Shown here one piece after another: positions 12,200 to 23,534 of a stretch of 64,000 nucleotides of DNA. Each line of letters starts with the position of its first letter. Position 1 is the first letter of the stretch. Below the pieces are notes generated by a model. The model was not told where the DNA came from. It did no database searches and was given only the letters and a program-made list of their open reading frames with translations. The translations under genes and the position numbers were made by a program. Source of the stretch: Lactifluus volemus (taxonomy: Eukaryota > Basidiomycota > Agaricomycetes > Russulales > Russulaceae); contig WTXI01000113.1 of NCBI GenBank assembly GCA_022376515.1, forward strand, positions 50,076-114,075, in the 5' to 3' direction.

Positions 12200-14121
12200 T
12201 TGTCAGGTGTCTGGATTATTGTCGATGCGTCTTCATTAATGTTCTCCACTTCTCATTTTGCTAGTACCTGTCTTTATAGCCACCTCCCCACAGCAGCTCT
12301 CTGCTCCTTCTTGTATTTTGATAAACGATAATCGTGTAGCCCACACTTTGGTGCCCCATGCCAGGAGAAATACAGATCAAGGTTGTCGTTGCATGTTATG
12401 GACTGACACCCGGGTCGGGCAGACTCGGAAGGCGTCCGCCGCCGGCACACATGGCCATGTAATATTTGGTTAATGACTACTGAAGTCATTTCATAAGAAA
12501 TTTAGCTGCTTCTCTCCGAACACTGCAGACATTTCTCCGGGACACAGAAGTTTATTTAAGACACGAAAAGACGGAAGGTAGAGATAGCAGGTGGTCGAGG
12601 AGGAGGAGAAAGTAATCAACATTGCATGACTTACATCACAACGGCAGCCGGTCCACGACTCGGAAATGAATAGCCACTTTACTTCTCCTTGGCTTTACCC
12701 GCTCGGGTTAGACCGATGAACTTGTTCAAGGAGATTCGAAAAGTGTGCAATAGTCTCGGGTGCCACAGAGAGATGAATTATCTTTAACTTGCCGACGTAT
12801 TCCATGCGACTATAACTTGGCATAGCGTGGGATAGATCGAGTCTGCTCGACCATGGTGAAATACCGCTCAGCTGGAATTGAACGCAGTGGTTAGAGCCAA
12901 AATACTGGAATTGAATATCGTGGTCCGAGGTGTGGGAACAATTCCCACTCAACACGACCTTCCTCACCACTTCGTCGTCACACCTCTCGTCCCTTATTTC
13001 CCTAATCCTATCAATTTCCCATTTTATGTCTACGCCATAGTCTACTCGGGTGTCCATCCCAGCAATTCCGGTTCGTGATGAACATCTCCGAGCTCAAGTC
13101 CTCGAGTCAGCGTGATCCCCTTCAATCTATCAGGTCAGAATTTCTCCTCTGTCTTTCTTCCTTTTCCTCTTTTATCCTATCCGCAACACACGCACACCCA
13201 CGTTGTCGTCCGTTGCATTCTCATATGGACTATGATAGTGAGTCGTAATTCGTTCTGTCCTTGTGCTCCTTTCATTTCTCCCCTTGAGACCGTGACCCGC
13301 CAGTGGCTAGCATATCTACCATCCCTCGAGGAAGTCTAATGGTGTGCGGAACGAGCAGAATGCCACACGAACAGTGGCATCTTCCTGGAAATGAGCCAAG
13401 ACGTTTGTGAGTGAGTTGTCTTCTCCGTTCTCCACACTACCCCTGTGACCGCTTCTCTCAGATTTATGCGATTACAACCATCATGGGTCTCGACAACATC
13501 AACGAGAATTGAACTCTCAGGCTGCACCGGGGAAGTACCGCCTCAAGCACACGAAACACCATTATTTCCCGCGAGTACTTCAAAGTATCCGATCATGTGT
13601 CGACTTGTGGACAGAATTACATGTTCATATTCGGGAGAGTACGTACAGCCCTGTCCTTCCACCTATCCCATACGACGGCTGTTGGGCGTAACTAGTAATA
13701 AGCGCTATCCCTATCGCTGCTCATCGTGGTGGACTTTGCATTCTACGTTCCTCTTCTCGGGGACATCTTTATATCGTTCGTTAGTACACTTGTACTTTAT
13801 ACGTGATACTTAATAATACTCAGAGCGGATGTTTGCCTCTATCGCTGCCATCTGGGTGACCGCATTCTCATGGGCTCAGGGCTGTGGTGCACGTGCATCA
13901 TGTGTCAGTGCATCGTGCGACCTCAACAACACAGCCTCTCTGCGGCCCTCAGCTGAACTATCAACGTCTCTGTCAAAGAGTTCTCTTTCTCGCAGGTACG
14001 TCCAGAATCCAGATCCCTCAGTGCAATAACAGTCTAAGCTAACTCCGTGCTTGCTAAGTTGAATTTCGAACTACTAGGAGTCACACTCGACAGCCCATTA
14101 ACTATCCCATCTTTTCAACGA
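12200..14121. other. Spacer 4-5: short spacer with dyad and leader
   Basis: The 3' flank is at 12200-12620. The convergent remnant is largely deleted: only the AAAGTGTGCAATAG area and the block around 12780-12900 remain (minus frame 12695-13057). The dyad is at 12932-12948. The leader runs from about 13040 and includes a GTGAGTGAGTTG donor near 13408 and a CTCTCAG acceptor ending at 13462. The + frame 13445-13813 is open for 122 codons but is not kept in other copies. Confidence 0.55.
12932..12948. promoter_or_regulatory. Conserved dyad upstream of copy 5
   Basis: GTGGGAA-CAA-TTCCCAC, perfect arms. Location relative to the gene is as in the other units. Confidence 0.5.
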
Positions 14122-15673
14122 ATGTTACTAGCACCATCCTCTATACATCGTCTGAAGGCGATTTTCAAGCAAAGAGGCCCAGGTACATCTCAGGATCAGG
14201 GCTGCCGCTGAAGCAATCACTCACTTCGATCGATCAGATCTATCAGACCCGAATACTTTCCCACGCATCACAATCGGATCCCTCCCTGACAATGTCCTCC
14301 TCGACATCTTCGACTTCTGTCAAATGGATGTATACGAGTTCCCTCGATGGTGGCATGCGCTGGTCCACGTATGCCAAAGGTGGAGATACATCGTGTTTGA
14401 ATCACCGCTTCGTCTTCATTTGCGGCTTAAATGCAATGGGAACACACCCGTGAAGAAGACGCTAGATGTCTGGCCACGCAGCTTTCCTATCGTCATACAG
14501 GAATCGCGATCGCGACTCCGTCTGAGTGGAGCTAACATTATTGCCGCACTCAAGCATCATGATCGCGTGTCCGAAATCACTCTCTATACGACAAGTACTG
14601 TATTGAAGCGACTCTACAAAGTGATGAAGAAGCCATATCCAGTTTTGACACATCTTCGCCTTCATATTTCAAATTCGAAGTCGGTACCAGTGCTTCGTGA
14701 TACATTTTTGGGTGGATCTGCCCCGCGTCTAGAATCTCTCAGCTTGGTTGGTATTCCATTTCCGGCACTACCAAAATTTCTTCCATCTTGCCACGATCTT
14801 GTATCAGTTGTACTCGCGGAGATACCCAATACCGGTTACCATTCACCTGAAGCTATGGCCACAGCCTTATCCGTGTTGACCAAGCTTAAAGAAGTTTCCA
14901 TTGGATTCGAATCCCCGGCTTCTCGTCCAGATCCAACAAATAGACCTCCCTCTTTATTGACACGTATTGTCCTTCCTTCTCTCACCAGTTTGTGGTTCTT
15001 TGGCGCTAGCGAGTATTTTGAGGATCTTGTGGCTCGGATCGACACTCCTGCTATTCTTTCCGTCGACGTACGGTTCTTCAATCAGCTCGATTTTGACATG
15101 CCAAATTTCCTCCAGTTTATCAGTCGCACACAAATCCCCGGGTCCTTCGAGGAAGCGAAGCTGTACTTTTATTATGACCGGGCTGTCTTCATCCACTTCG
15201 GTCATCGTGATCTACCGGGAGGGATGGAATTTCGGTCCGCTCTAGATATCAGGATATCGTGTCATGCGTTGGATTGGCAAGTTGCGTGTGTAGCTCAAAT
15301 ATGCGGCAAGATTTCACCTTTCTTATCCAATGTAGAACGGCTTCTCATCGCTACCGATTCCCTTGACTACAAGAGGACAACTGATGTAGTGTTTTCAGAT
15401 TGGAAAGACTACGTGGATAACCCCCAATGGCTGGAGATCTTCCATGCATTTTCGGCTTTGCAGCACATGCGTATACCACCCAGACTGGGTGAGATTATTG
15501 CATCTGCTCTGCAAGAGCTCACTGGGGAAAGCGTCATGGACGCGTTGCCGATGCTATGCCATCTCTACCTTCCGCCCCCCTCTGCATCCACGCAGCAAGC
15601 AATACAGCCATTCATTTCCTCGCGCCAGCGTTCCAATCACCCTGTCACTGTCCATCTCACAGAAATGGACTGA
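14122..15673 (+). CDS. F-box/LRR-like protein, copy 5 (495 aa, intact, relocated start)
   Basis: Exons are 14122-14182 and 14247-15673; the 64-nt intron has donor GTACAT (weaker than the usual GTACGT) and acceptor TATCAG. The usual start is ATA here (14153), but a 4-nt deletion upstream turns GAATAGGAG into GAATG and creates a new in-frame ATG seven codons earlier, giving MLLAPSSIHRLKAIFKQRGP. Copy 7 has the same arrangement. The F-box linker is CQMDVYEFPRWW. Variable segments are YYDRAVFIHF and ATDSLDYKRTTDVVF, the longest insertion among the intact copies. It is closely related to copy 7, including its 3' spacer. Confidence 0.78.
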
Positions 15674-18085
15674 TTGTCCGGTGTCTGGATTAATCTTGAT
15701 GGGTCTTCATCAATGCTCTCCACTTCGCATTTTGCTAGTACCTGTCTTTATAACTGTTCCCCACCCCTCCCAGTATTTATCACTTTCCCACATCAGTTCT
15801 CTGCTACTTCCTGTATCTTGATGTATGATAAACAGGCGGCACGCATTTTGGTGCCTCATGCGAAGGAGAGATATAGTCCAAGGTTTTTGTTTCATATTAC
15901 AGCATGGACTGACGCCAGGGGGCGTCGGGAATAAACGTCAATAAACAGCCGCCCATGCTGTCTCAACTGGGCATGTAATATTCGGTTGATAATCGCCACG
16001 ACGAACTACTGTAGTCATTTCATGAGAAATCTAGCGGCTCCTCTACGAACCACGCAGCCACTTTGCTGGGCCACAAAAGTCACTTCAAAATACGAAAACA
16101 CGGAACGCGGAGGTAGCAGGTGGTCGAGGAGGAGTAACGAACTGAAGTCCATGTTGCTCGCCTTACCACAAACACTTCAACTCTAAGCTCTACTGGTAAC
16201 GCTCATTATGTCACCAAATTCGATGAAATATGGGTCCCTGTCCTGCACGAGTGCAAAACCAGATTTCCCCTTAGGCAGCTATGGGATTGCCCCGCTTGAT
16301 CCGTTGTCCGGGAGAGCCCGCAGCCGCAGAGCATGCATTGCCATGGATTGATGTGATGGCCAGGCGTTCGGAGGATCTCCCATTGCAGCCCAGAATTGTC
16401 GGTAGGTGCCGTTGAAGCGTCGAAACGCCATGCTCACACTAGAGAAGAAGCCGAAAGCGTTGGTCGGAGTGGAGGATGAGCTCATCGGGGTCCAGTTAAT
16501 CATTAGCATTCCATGGCTTCCATCACAACGTCGGCTGGTCCACGAAATGAATGATTGCTCTTCTTCTACTGTACGATCTCAGAGTCAGAGTCAACTTCTG
16601 TCCAGTCGTATTTCATGCGACCATAACTTGGCATGGCGTGGGATAGCTCGAGTCTGCTCGATACTGCTCACTGGCAGCCGGAATTGATTAACTCATTTGG
16701 ACGCGCGCGCGGAAGGATCCCCAGAGGTTAGAACCAAAATACTGGAATTGAGTATCGTAGCTGTTTGTGGTAGAAGCTACTCGCACGTTCCTCGCTTGTC
16801 CGAGGTGTGGGAAATGTTCCCACTCAACACTCACCACTCACCACTTCATCCTCCCACCTCTCGCCCTTGCTTCCCTAATACAATCACCTCTGCCAACTGG
16901 TACAAATGTATGTCTACGTCATAATCCACTCGGGTGTCTATGCCAGCAATTCCGCTTCGTGACGAACATCTCCGAGCTCGAGTCCTCAAGGCCTCAAGTC
17001 AGCGTGATCCCCTTCAATTTATCAGGTCAGATGTTCTCCTCTGTCTTTCTTCCTGTTCCCTTTCCTCTTTTATCCTATTCTTAACACGCCCACACCCACG
17101 TTGTCGTCCGTTGAGATCTCGGATTATGATAGTGAGTCGTAATTCGTTCTATCCTTGTACTCCTTTCATTTCTCTCGCTTGAGACCGTGACCCTCCCCTG
17201 TTGGTGGGGCCTCTTTGACACCAGTATGTGCCATATCTACAATTCCCCGAGGAGCGAAGTCTAATGGTACCCGGAACGAGCCAAATGCCCCACGAACAGT
17301 TGCATCTCCCTGGGAATGAGCTAAGACGTTTGTGAGTGAGTTGCCTTCTCCGTACTCCACACTACCTCTGCGACCGCTTCTCTCAGATTTCCTGTCATTC
17401 CACCACTTACGCGACTGCCACCGACATGCGTCTCGACAACATCAACACGAATTGAACTCTCAGGCTGCACTGGGGATGTATCGCTTCGAGCACACGAAAG
17501 ACCATTATTTCCCGCGAGTCCAAGTCAGCCAGTGCTTCAAAAATGTTTGATTGTGTGTCGACTTGTGGACAGAATTACAATTACATGTTAATAGTCGGGA
17601 GAGTATGTACAGCCCTGTCCCTCCACCTATGCCATAACGATGGCTGTTGGGCGTAACTAATAGTAAGCGCTCTCGAGAATCATCCCCATCGCCGCTCATC
17701 GCGGTGTACTTTGCCTTCGATGTTCCTCTTCTCGGGGACATCTTTGTATCGTCCGTTAGTACACTTATAATTTATACATGATACTTAATGATACTCAGAG
17801 TGGATGCTGGCCTCTATTGCTACCAGAAATCGAATAACGGTATTTTGATTTTTATGAGCGCTTGCGGTACACGTGCATCATGTGCCAGTGACATGCATGC
17901 ATCGTGCGACCTCAACAACACAGCCTCTCTGCGGTCTCAAGTGAACCATCAACGCCTCTGTCGAATAGTTCTCTTTCTTGCGGGTACGTCCAGAATCCAC
18001 TGCAATAGCAGTCTAAGCTAACTCTGTGCTTGGTAAGGTTGACTTTCGAATCATGGGCCGGGGCAGTTACACTCGACAGCCCATT
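15674..18085. other. Spacer 5-6: duplicated as the spacer after copy 7
   Basis: This whole spacer is closely similar to 25042-27236 plus 34211-34405. It holds the 3' flank (15674-15960), the convergent remnant (minus frame 16279-16509, FRRFNGTYR), a GCCAGT-type hexamer insertion at 16670-16675, the dyad at 16807-16823, and the leader from about 16930. In this family of leaders the ATGGACTATGATA exon has lost its ATG (GGATTATGATA near 17125). The uninterrupted leader at 17877-17890 is the empty-site equivalent of the LINE insertion upstream of copy 8. Confidence 0.6.
16807..16823. promoter_or_regulatory. Conserved dyad with alternative spacer, upstream of copy 6
   Basis: GTGGGAA-ATG-TTCCCAC. 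The 3-nt centre differs from the common CAA while both arms are unchanged, which argues that the arms are constrained. Confidence 0.5.
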
Positions 18086-19580
18086 ATGCGTCACCGGAAA
18101 GCACGTATTAATCAAAAACGACCGGGTACGTCTCATGACCATAAGCCGCCGCTGAAGCCATCACTCATTTAGATCAAGGAGGCCCGAGTTCTTTCCCTCG
18201 TGTGACAATCGGATCCCTCCCTGACAATGTCCTCCTCGACATCTTCGACTTCTGTGAAAAGTACCCCTTCAATGGTGGTATGCACTGGTGCACGTATGCC
18301 GAAGGTGGAGATTCATTGTGTTTGAATCACCGATTCGTCTTGATTTGCAACTTGAATGCAACGCGAATACACTCGTGAAGAAGACGCTAGATGCCTGGCC
18401 ACGCACCTTTCCTATCGTCATAGATGAATCGAGATCGCGACTCCCTCTAAGTGGAGCTAACATTATTGCCGCACTCAAACACCACGATCGCGTATCCGAA
18501 ATCTATCTCGATACGTCAAGTACTGTGTTGAAACGACTCTACAGAGTGATGAACAAGCCATATCCAGTTTTGACACATCTTCGCCTTCATATTTCATATT
18601 CGAAGTCGGCACCGGTACTTCGCGATACCTTTCTCGGTGGATCTGCCCCACGTCTCGAGTATCTGTACTTGTCTGGTATTCCATTCCCTGCACTACCAAA
18701 ATTGCTTCCATTTTGCCATGATCTTGTCAATGTTCATCTCTGGAAGATACCCAATACCGGTTACGTTTCACCCGAAGCTATGGCCACAGCCCTATCCGCG
18801 TTGACCAAGCTTAAAGTCGTCGAAATTGAATTCGAATCCCCAGCTTCTCGTCCTGATCCAACAAATAGATCTCCGTCTTCATTTACTCGCGTTGTCCTCC
18901 CCGCTCTCACCCGTTTGCATTTCCATGGCGCTAGCGAGTACTTCGAGGATCTTGTGGCTCGGATCGACACTCCTGCTATTCTTTCCGTCCGCACAGAGTT
19001 CTTCAATCAGCTCGATTTTGACATTCCACATTTCCTCCAGTTTATCAGTCGCACACAAATCCCCGGGTCCTTCGAGGAAGCGAAGCTGTACTTTATTGGT
19101 GAAAGCGTCCTCATCCACTTTGGTCATCGTGATCCACCGGGAGGGAAGGAATTTCTGATTGTCCTGTCAATCGCGATATCCTCTCATTTGTTGTATTGGC
19201 AAGTTGCATGTCTAGCTCAAATATGCGGCAAGATTTCGCCTTTCTTATCCAATGTAGAACGGCTTCTCATCGCTACCAGCTGCCCTGACAATGTAGTGTT
19301 TTCAGATTGGAAAGATTACGTGGATAACCCCCAATGGCTGGAGATCTTCCATGCATTTTCGGCTTTGCAGCACATGCGTATACCACCCAGACTGGGTCAG
19401 ATTATTGGATCTGCGCTGCAAGAGCTCACTGGGGAAAGGGTCATGGACGTGTTGCCGATGCTACGCCATCTCTACCTTCCACCCCCTTCTGAATCTACGC
19501 AGCAGGCTATAGAGCCATTCATTTCCTCACGCCAGCGTTCCAATCACCCTGTCACTGTCCATCTCACAGAAATGGACTGA
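18086..19580 (+). pseudogene. F-box/LRR-like gene copy 6, frameshift in the F-box
   Basis: Exons are 18086-18125 (MRHRKARINQKRP) and 18173-19580. The F-box exon starts correctly, but in the EKYPLQWW linker this copy has four C (18264-18267) where the near-identical copy 8 has five, so the frame is lost until a later GTG at 18288. Everything downstream is open and family-like (variable segments GESVLIHF and ATSCPDNVVF). Copies 6 and 8 are almost identical from the leader to about the SEYFEDLVARIDTP block and then diverge. A one-base homopolymer difference could be an assembly error; if so this is a tenth intact gene. Confidence 0.72.
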
Positions 19581-20392
19581 TTGTCAGGTGTCTGGATTAT
19601 TGTTGATGCGTCGTCATCAATGTTCTCCACTTTTCTTTTTGCTAGTACCTGTCTTCATAGCCACCTCCCCACAGCAGCTCTCTACTCCTTGTATTTTGAT
19701 GTACGATAATCGGGTGGCCCACACTTTGGTGCCTCAGGCCGTCGAGACATTTTGAACACTATCGGCGAATCGAGTACGCCAATCCAATTTTGTATATGAC
19801 TTGGCCATTCTCTCCCTCCTAGGAGAAATACAGATCAAGGTTGTCTCGTTGCGTGTTATGGAGTGACACCCGGTGAGTCGGGCGGAAGGCGTCCACCGCC
19901 GGCACACTGCACATGGCCATGTGATATTGAAGTCATTCACGAGAAATTTAGCTGCTCCTCTACAAAACACTACAGACATTTCGCCGGGACACAAAAGTCT
20001 ATTTAAGACCGGAACAAGACGGAACGTGGAGGTGAGAGGTGGCCAAGGAAGAGGAGAAAGTAACTGAGGCCCATATTGCTCGCCTTACCACAAAACACTC
20101 CAACTGTAAGATTTAATGCTCGTTATCTCACCAAATTTGATGTGACATGGCCGCCTGTCCTGCATGAGCGCAACGCAAGATTTCTCCTTCGGTAGCTTCG
20201 GGATCGCCCCGCTTAATCAATTGTCTAGGAGTGCGCATAGCCTGCATCGCGATGTATTGATGCGGTGGCCAAGCGTTCGGTGCATGTCCCATTGCAGCCC
20301 ATAATCGATGAAGGTCACTTGGACGCGTGCGCGGAAGGATCCCCAGAGGTTAGGGCCAAAATACTGGAATTGAGTATCGGAACTGTTTGTGG
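19581..20392. other. Spacer 6-7, proximal part: 3' flank and convergent remnant
   Basis: The shared 3' flank contains an extra block of about 77 nt (19741-19817, between GCCTCAGGCC and AGGAGAAATAC) that is absent from copies 8 and 14. The convergent-gene remnant follows at about 20100-20330. The usual dyad is missing in this unit because the insert that follows replaces that part of the spacer. Confidence 0.5.
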
Positions 20393-20564
20393 CGGAGCTT
20401 CGACGGACACGCAAAAAAAGAGAGCAGATCATCAAACTCCCAGTGGTTGGAATGCTCGACTGATCGTGACAGAAATGCGAGTACCTCTCCCCAGACTACC
20501 CCGCATGCCACAGGCTGCTATAGAGAAATTATATATTGCAAAGAGAGGGTATTCCTAATGATGA

Positions 20565-20790
20565 TGAGGAGCCTGCGGCAAACCTGAGGTACTTGATATC
20601 AGCAAACGAGTCGAGGGGACAACTGTCGCCTGTTATTTACCCTCTGGCAGGCCAAGAGCACCTTGTGATCTCCTTCAATCATGATTTCGACTGCATCACC
20701 GTGACACAAACCTCCTGTGATATCATTGTATTGCAGAGCGAAATTCGGCGTAGCGTTATCATCAAGGTAGTTATACTGAAGTACGACAAT
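20565..20790 (-). pseudogene. Unrecognised minus-strand exon with intron signals
   Basis: Minus sense: an open block reads TPNFALQYNDITGG and later EIMIEGDHKVLLACQ, ends at CCAGAG before a GTAAAT donor, and about 57 nt later a CTCAG acceptor precedes GTTTGCCGCAGG. The same arrangement is seen at 8995-9132 (+). It lies downstream of the minus-strand F-box and may belong to the same former gene. I do not recognise the product. Confidence 0.35.
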
Positions 20791-20834
20791 ATTTCGATAG
20801 GCAAGAAAGGGGGGCCAGACCTCCAATTTTTTCC

Positions 20835-21038
20835 TCAGTCGCAGCACCAAGTGGGTATGTATCGCCATTTTTGGCATACGTGTGCCAACCTATCGGCTAT
20901 ACCACTTCCCCAATCCCGCTCCGAGTCAAGAGTACAGTCGATGTCTAGGAGGACATTATATGGGAGAGGATGTATGGTAATAAGTTGTAAAATATGATTT
21001 GCGCCATACAGTAAGTCATCATCGTGAGCACAGCACAT
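20835..21038 (-). pseudogene. Minus-strand F-box relic
   Basis: The minus frame reads HPLPYNVLLDIDC and, about 16 residues on, AHVCQKWRYIP. This matches the array's SLPDNVLLDIFDF ... HVCQRWRYIVF in order and spacing, so it is an F-box of a related but diverged gene in opposite orientation. In the second copy near 60430-60450 the first motif reads LPDNV, closer to the array, followed by a one-base frameshift. No long LRR-like region follows, so it is a truncated relic. The residues between the two motifs differ from every array copy. Confidence 0.55.
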
Positions 21039-21459
21039 AACACCCCTCGTCCTCGAACTGAGCTCTATCCCTTCTGGTGAAGTACCACGCGCCTTCCCAT
21101 ATTGTGAGACTTAGAAGGTAGATCCCTTGGATCGGAAAGGTGCTAGAAGGTGAATCTTGATCGGGTACTTGGTGATAGTTGGTAGTTGACCTTTCCGAGT
21201 CGAGCGCTCCTGATTGGGGATTCACGAAGTTCTAGATAAGACAGATGGGAAGGCATTTGGCGTACTTGCGAGTCTTCATCGAAGGATGTGGTAACGAAGA
21301 GGGGAGCAACAAGTGTTGTTAATACGGCAAATATGGGGAACGGAGTCCATAGTTTCTGATGTTTTTCTGCACGCGTGAATGTCGGGATGGGGGAGCGTTC
21401 TTGAGGGTGTTTCAGATCCAGAGCCCGTATACGCCCTCTTTAATAGAACACACCTGATT

Positions 21460-21714
21460 CTATTGTAAATGCCAAAGAGCCGTGTGCTTGGATGAACATA
21501 AGTTGCATGGTAGGAGCGATGCGCGGAATGTGATGTTTGGATGTGTGAGGGTGAATGGCGCTGAAGTGACGGAGACCACTCGGATAAGGGAGTCATCATT
21601 TGCGTCTGGTGGGGGCGGGACCCAGACGATGAAAGAAAGAGGGGGTGCGGTGAGCATAATTGTTGAGGGGATTAAAACTCGTCGCTTTTGCATCGAGGGT
21701 GAGATTTTGAGCAC
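21460..21714 (-). other. Proline-rich minus-strand open frame in the insert
   Basis: An 84-codon minus frame reads LSFIVWVPPPPDANDDSLIR and FTLTHPNIT. In the second insert the corresponding frame (61201-60896) extends to 101 codons and ends VCSIKEGVYGLWI. Open frame and similar protein text in both copies suggest an exon of a former gene. I do not recognise a family. It may be an exon of a gene captured with the insert. Confidence 0.35.
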
Positions 21715-22265
21715 CCAGATGAGACGGAAAATTGAGTGAGGTGGACTAGGTCAGAGATGAATGGTAGGGGTGGACCGTCGCCTGGAGCAACTAGGCTGGG
21801 CAGGACAGGGACTAGAAGACTGTCAGGGTTGTTGAGGAATGGGGGTTAAAGGGAGAATGTAAACGTACTCTTCATACGGAGTCCGACCGTAAGATTTGAC
21901 CAATCTGTGCTAAGTAAACTTCGCCAGGTGGCACCGTGGCACCGCGCAATGGGCCGCCTTGAAGTTTAGCTCGAGAAATTTAGGCCTGAGCGACGACATG
22001 GCCCTGTCGCCAGCTTTCGCGTGCCAAGTTGTGCCAAGTAGATAGATTGTGTGAAGGATGGACATGCACGGGTAGAGAAAATGGAGTCAACCACGAGGAA
22101 TCGTCCGGGGGGTTTTCGGTGAGAGAAAAGTCCTGATAGAAGCTAAATGCGCGGGTCATCAAGGGAAGTAATGTTGATAGAGGAGAGTGTGATAGAAGCG
22201 ACATCGACATTGCGAGGTGCGCCCGCGCAGTGTAACGTACAGTACAAGTTGAAGGCTATTGTAGG

Positions 22266-23534
22266 TGTACTCGCACGTTCCTCGCTTGTCCACCACTTCG
22301 TCGTCACACCTCTCGCCCCTTACTTCCCTAATACTATCAATTTCCCATTTTACGTATACGCTATAATCCACTTGAGTATCCATGCCAGCATTTCCGCTTC
22401 GTGACGAACATCTCCGAGCTCGAGTCCTCGAGTCAGCGTGTTCCCCTTCAATTTATCAGGTCAGATGTTCTCCTCTGTCTTTCTTCCTTTTCCTCTTTGA
22501 TCCTATCCGCAACACACCCGCGCCCACGTCGTCATCCGTTGCGATCTTATATGGTCTATGATAGTGAGTCGTAATTTGTTCTATCCTTGTGCTCCTTTCG
22601 TTTCTCCCCTTGAGACCGAGACCCTCCTCTTTTTGTGGAACCTCTTTGATGCTAGTGGCTAGCATATCTACCACCTTGAGGAAGTCTAATGGTGCGCGGA
22701 ACGAGCATAATGCCACACGAACAGTGGCATCTTCCTTGAAATGAGCCAAGACGTTTGTGAGTGCGTTGCCTTCTCTGTACTCCACACTACCCCTGCGACC
22801 GCTTCTCTCAGATTTCCTGTGTCCGCAGTGTACTAGCCTGCCTTATCTGAACGACAAGTTGGTAACTATCATTCCAGCATTTACGCGATTACAACCATCA
22901 TGGGTCTCGACAACATCAACAAGAATTGAACGCTCAGGCTGCACCGGGGATGTACCGCCTCAAGCACACGAAACACCATTATTTCCCGCGAGTACTTCAA
23001 AGTATCCGATCGTGTGTCGACTTGTGGACAGAATTACATGTTCATATTCGGGAGAGTACGTACAGCCCTGTCCTTCCACCTATCCCATACGACGGCTGTT
23101 GGGCGTAACTAGTAATAAGCGCTATCCCTATCGCTGCTCATCGTGGTGGACTTTGCATTCTACGTTCCTCTTCTCGGGGACATCTTTGTATCGTTCGTTG
23201 GTACACTTGTACTTTATACATGATACTTAATGATACTCAGAGTGGATGTTGGCCTCTATCGCTGCCAGATGGGTGACCGTATTCTCATTGGCTCAGGGCT
23301 GTGGTACACGTGCATCATGCATGCATCGTGCGACCTCAACAACACAGCCTCTCTGCGGCCCTCAACTGAACTATCAACGTCTCTGTCGAAGATATCTCTT
23401 TCTCGCAGGTACGTCCAGAATCCAGATCCCTCAGTGCAATAACAGTCTAAGCTAATTCCATGGTTGCTAAGTTGAATTTCGAACTACTAGGAGTCACACT
23501 CGACAGCCCATTAACTATCCCATCTTTTCAACGA
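22266..23534. promoter_or_regulatory. Leader of copy 7 (no dyad)
   Basis: The CT-rich promoter tail and leader resume here. GTGTGGGAACAATTCCCAC and neighbouring bases are deleted (CTTGTCC joins CACCACTTCG at about 22290). The leader keeps the ATGGTCTATGATA exon (22550), the GTGAGTGCGTTG donor (22757), the GGGAGA-GTACGT donor (23052), the TTT-GTATCG donor (23185) and the CGCAG-GTACGTCC donor (23408). Confidence 0.5.

Larger units (their letters stand above)
20393..22265. other. 1.9 kb insert in spacer 6-7 (second copy at 59870-61781)
   Basis: The normal spacer sequence is interrupted after TGTTTGTGG and resumes at ACTCGCACGTTCC; in ordinary units these two are almost adjacent. The insert is nearly identical to that after copy 14. 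It has no F-box array leader or 3' flank. On its minus strand it holds an F-box relic (20835-21038), a block with exon-intron signals (20560-20720) and a proline-rich open frame (21460-21714). No terminal inverted repeat or clear target duplication was seen, so I cannot call it a transposon. Confidence 0.55.

Noticed and set aside
13445..13813. 122-codon + strand open frame in the leader of copy 5 (also 22757-23230)
   Set aside because: The frame is interrupted or shifted in other leaders and crosses strong donor and acceptor sites. It is more likely spliced leader than a gene.
20393..22265. The 1.9 kb insert as a DNA transposon
   Set aside because: No terminal inverted repeats, target duplication or transposase motif could be seen; the two copies are explained by segmental duplication.
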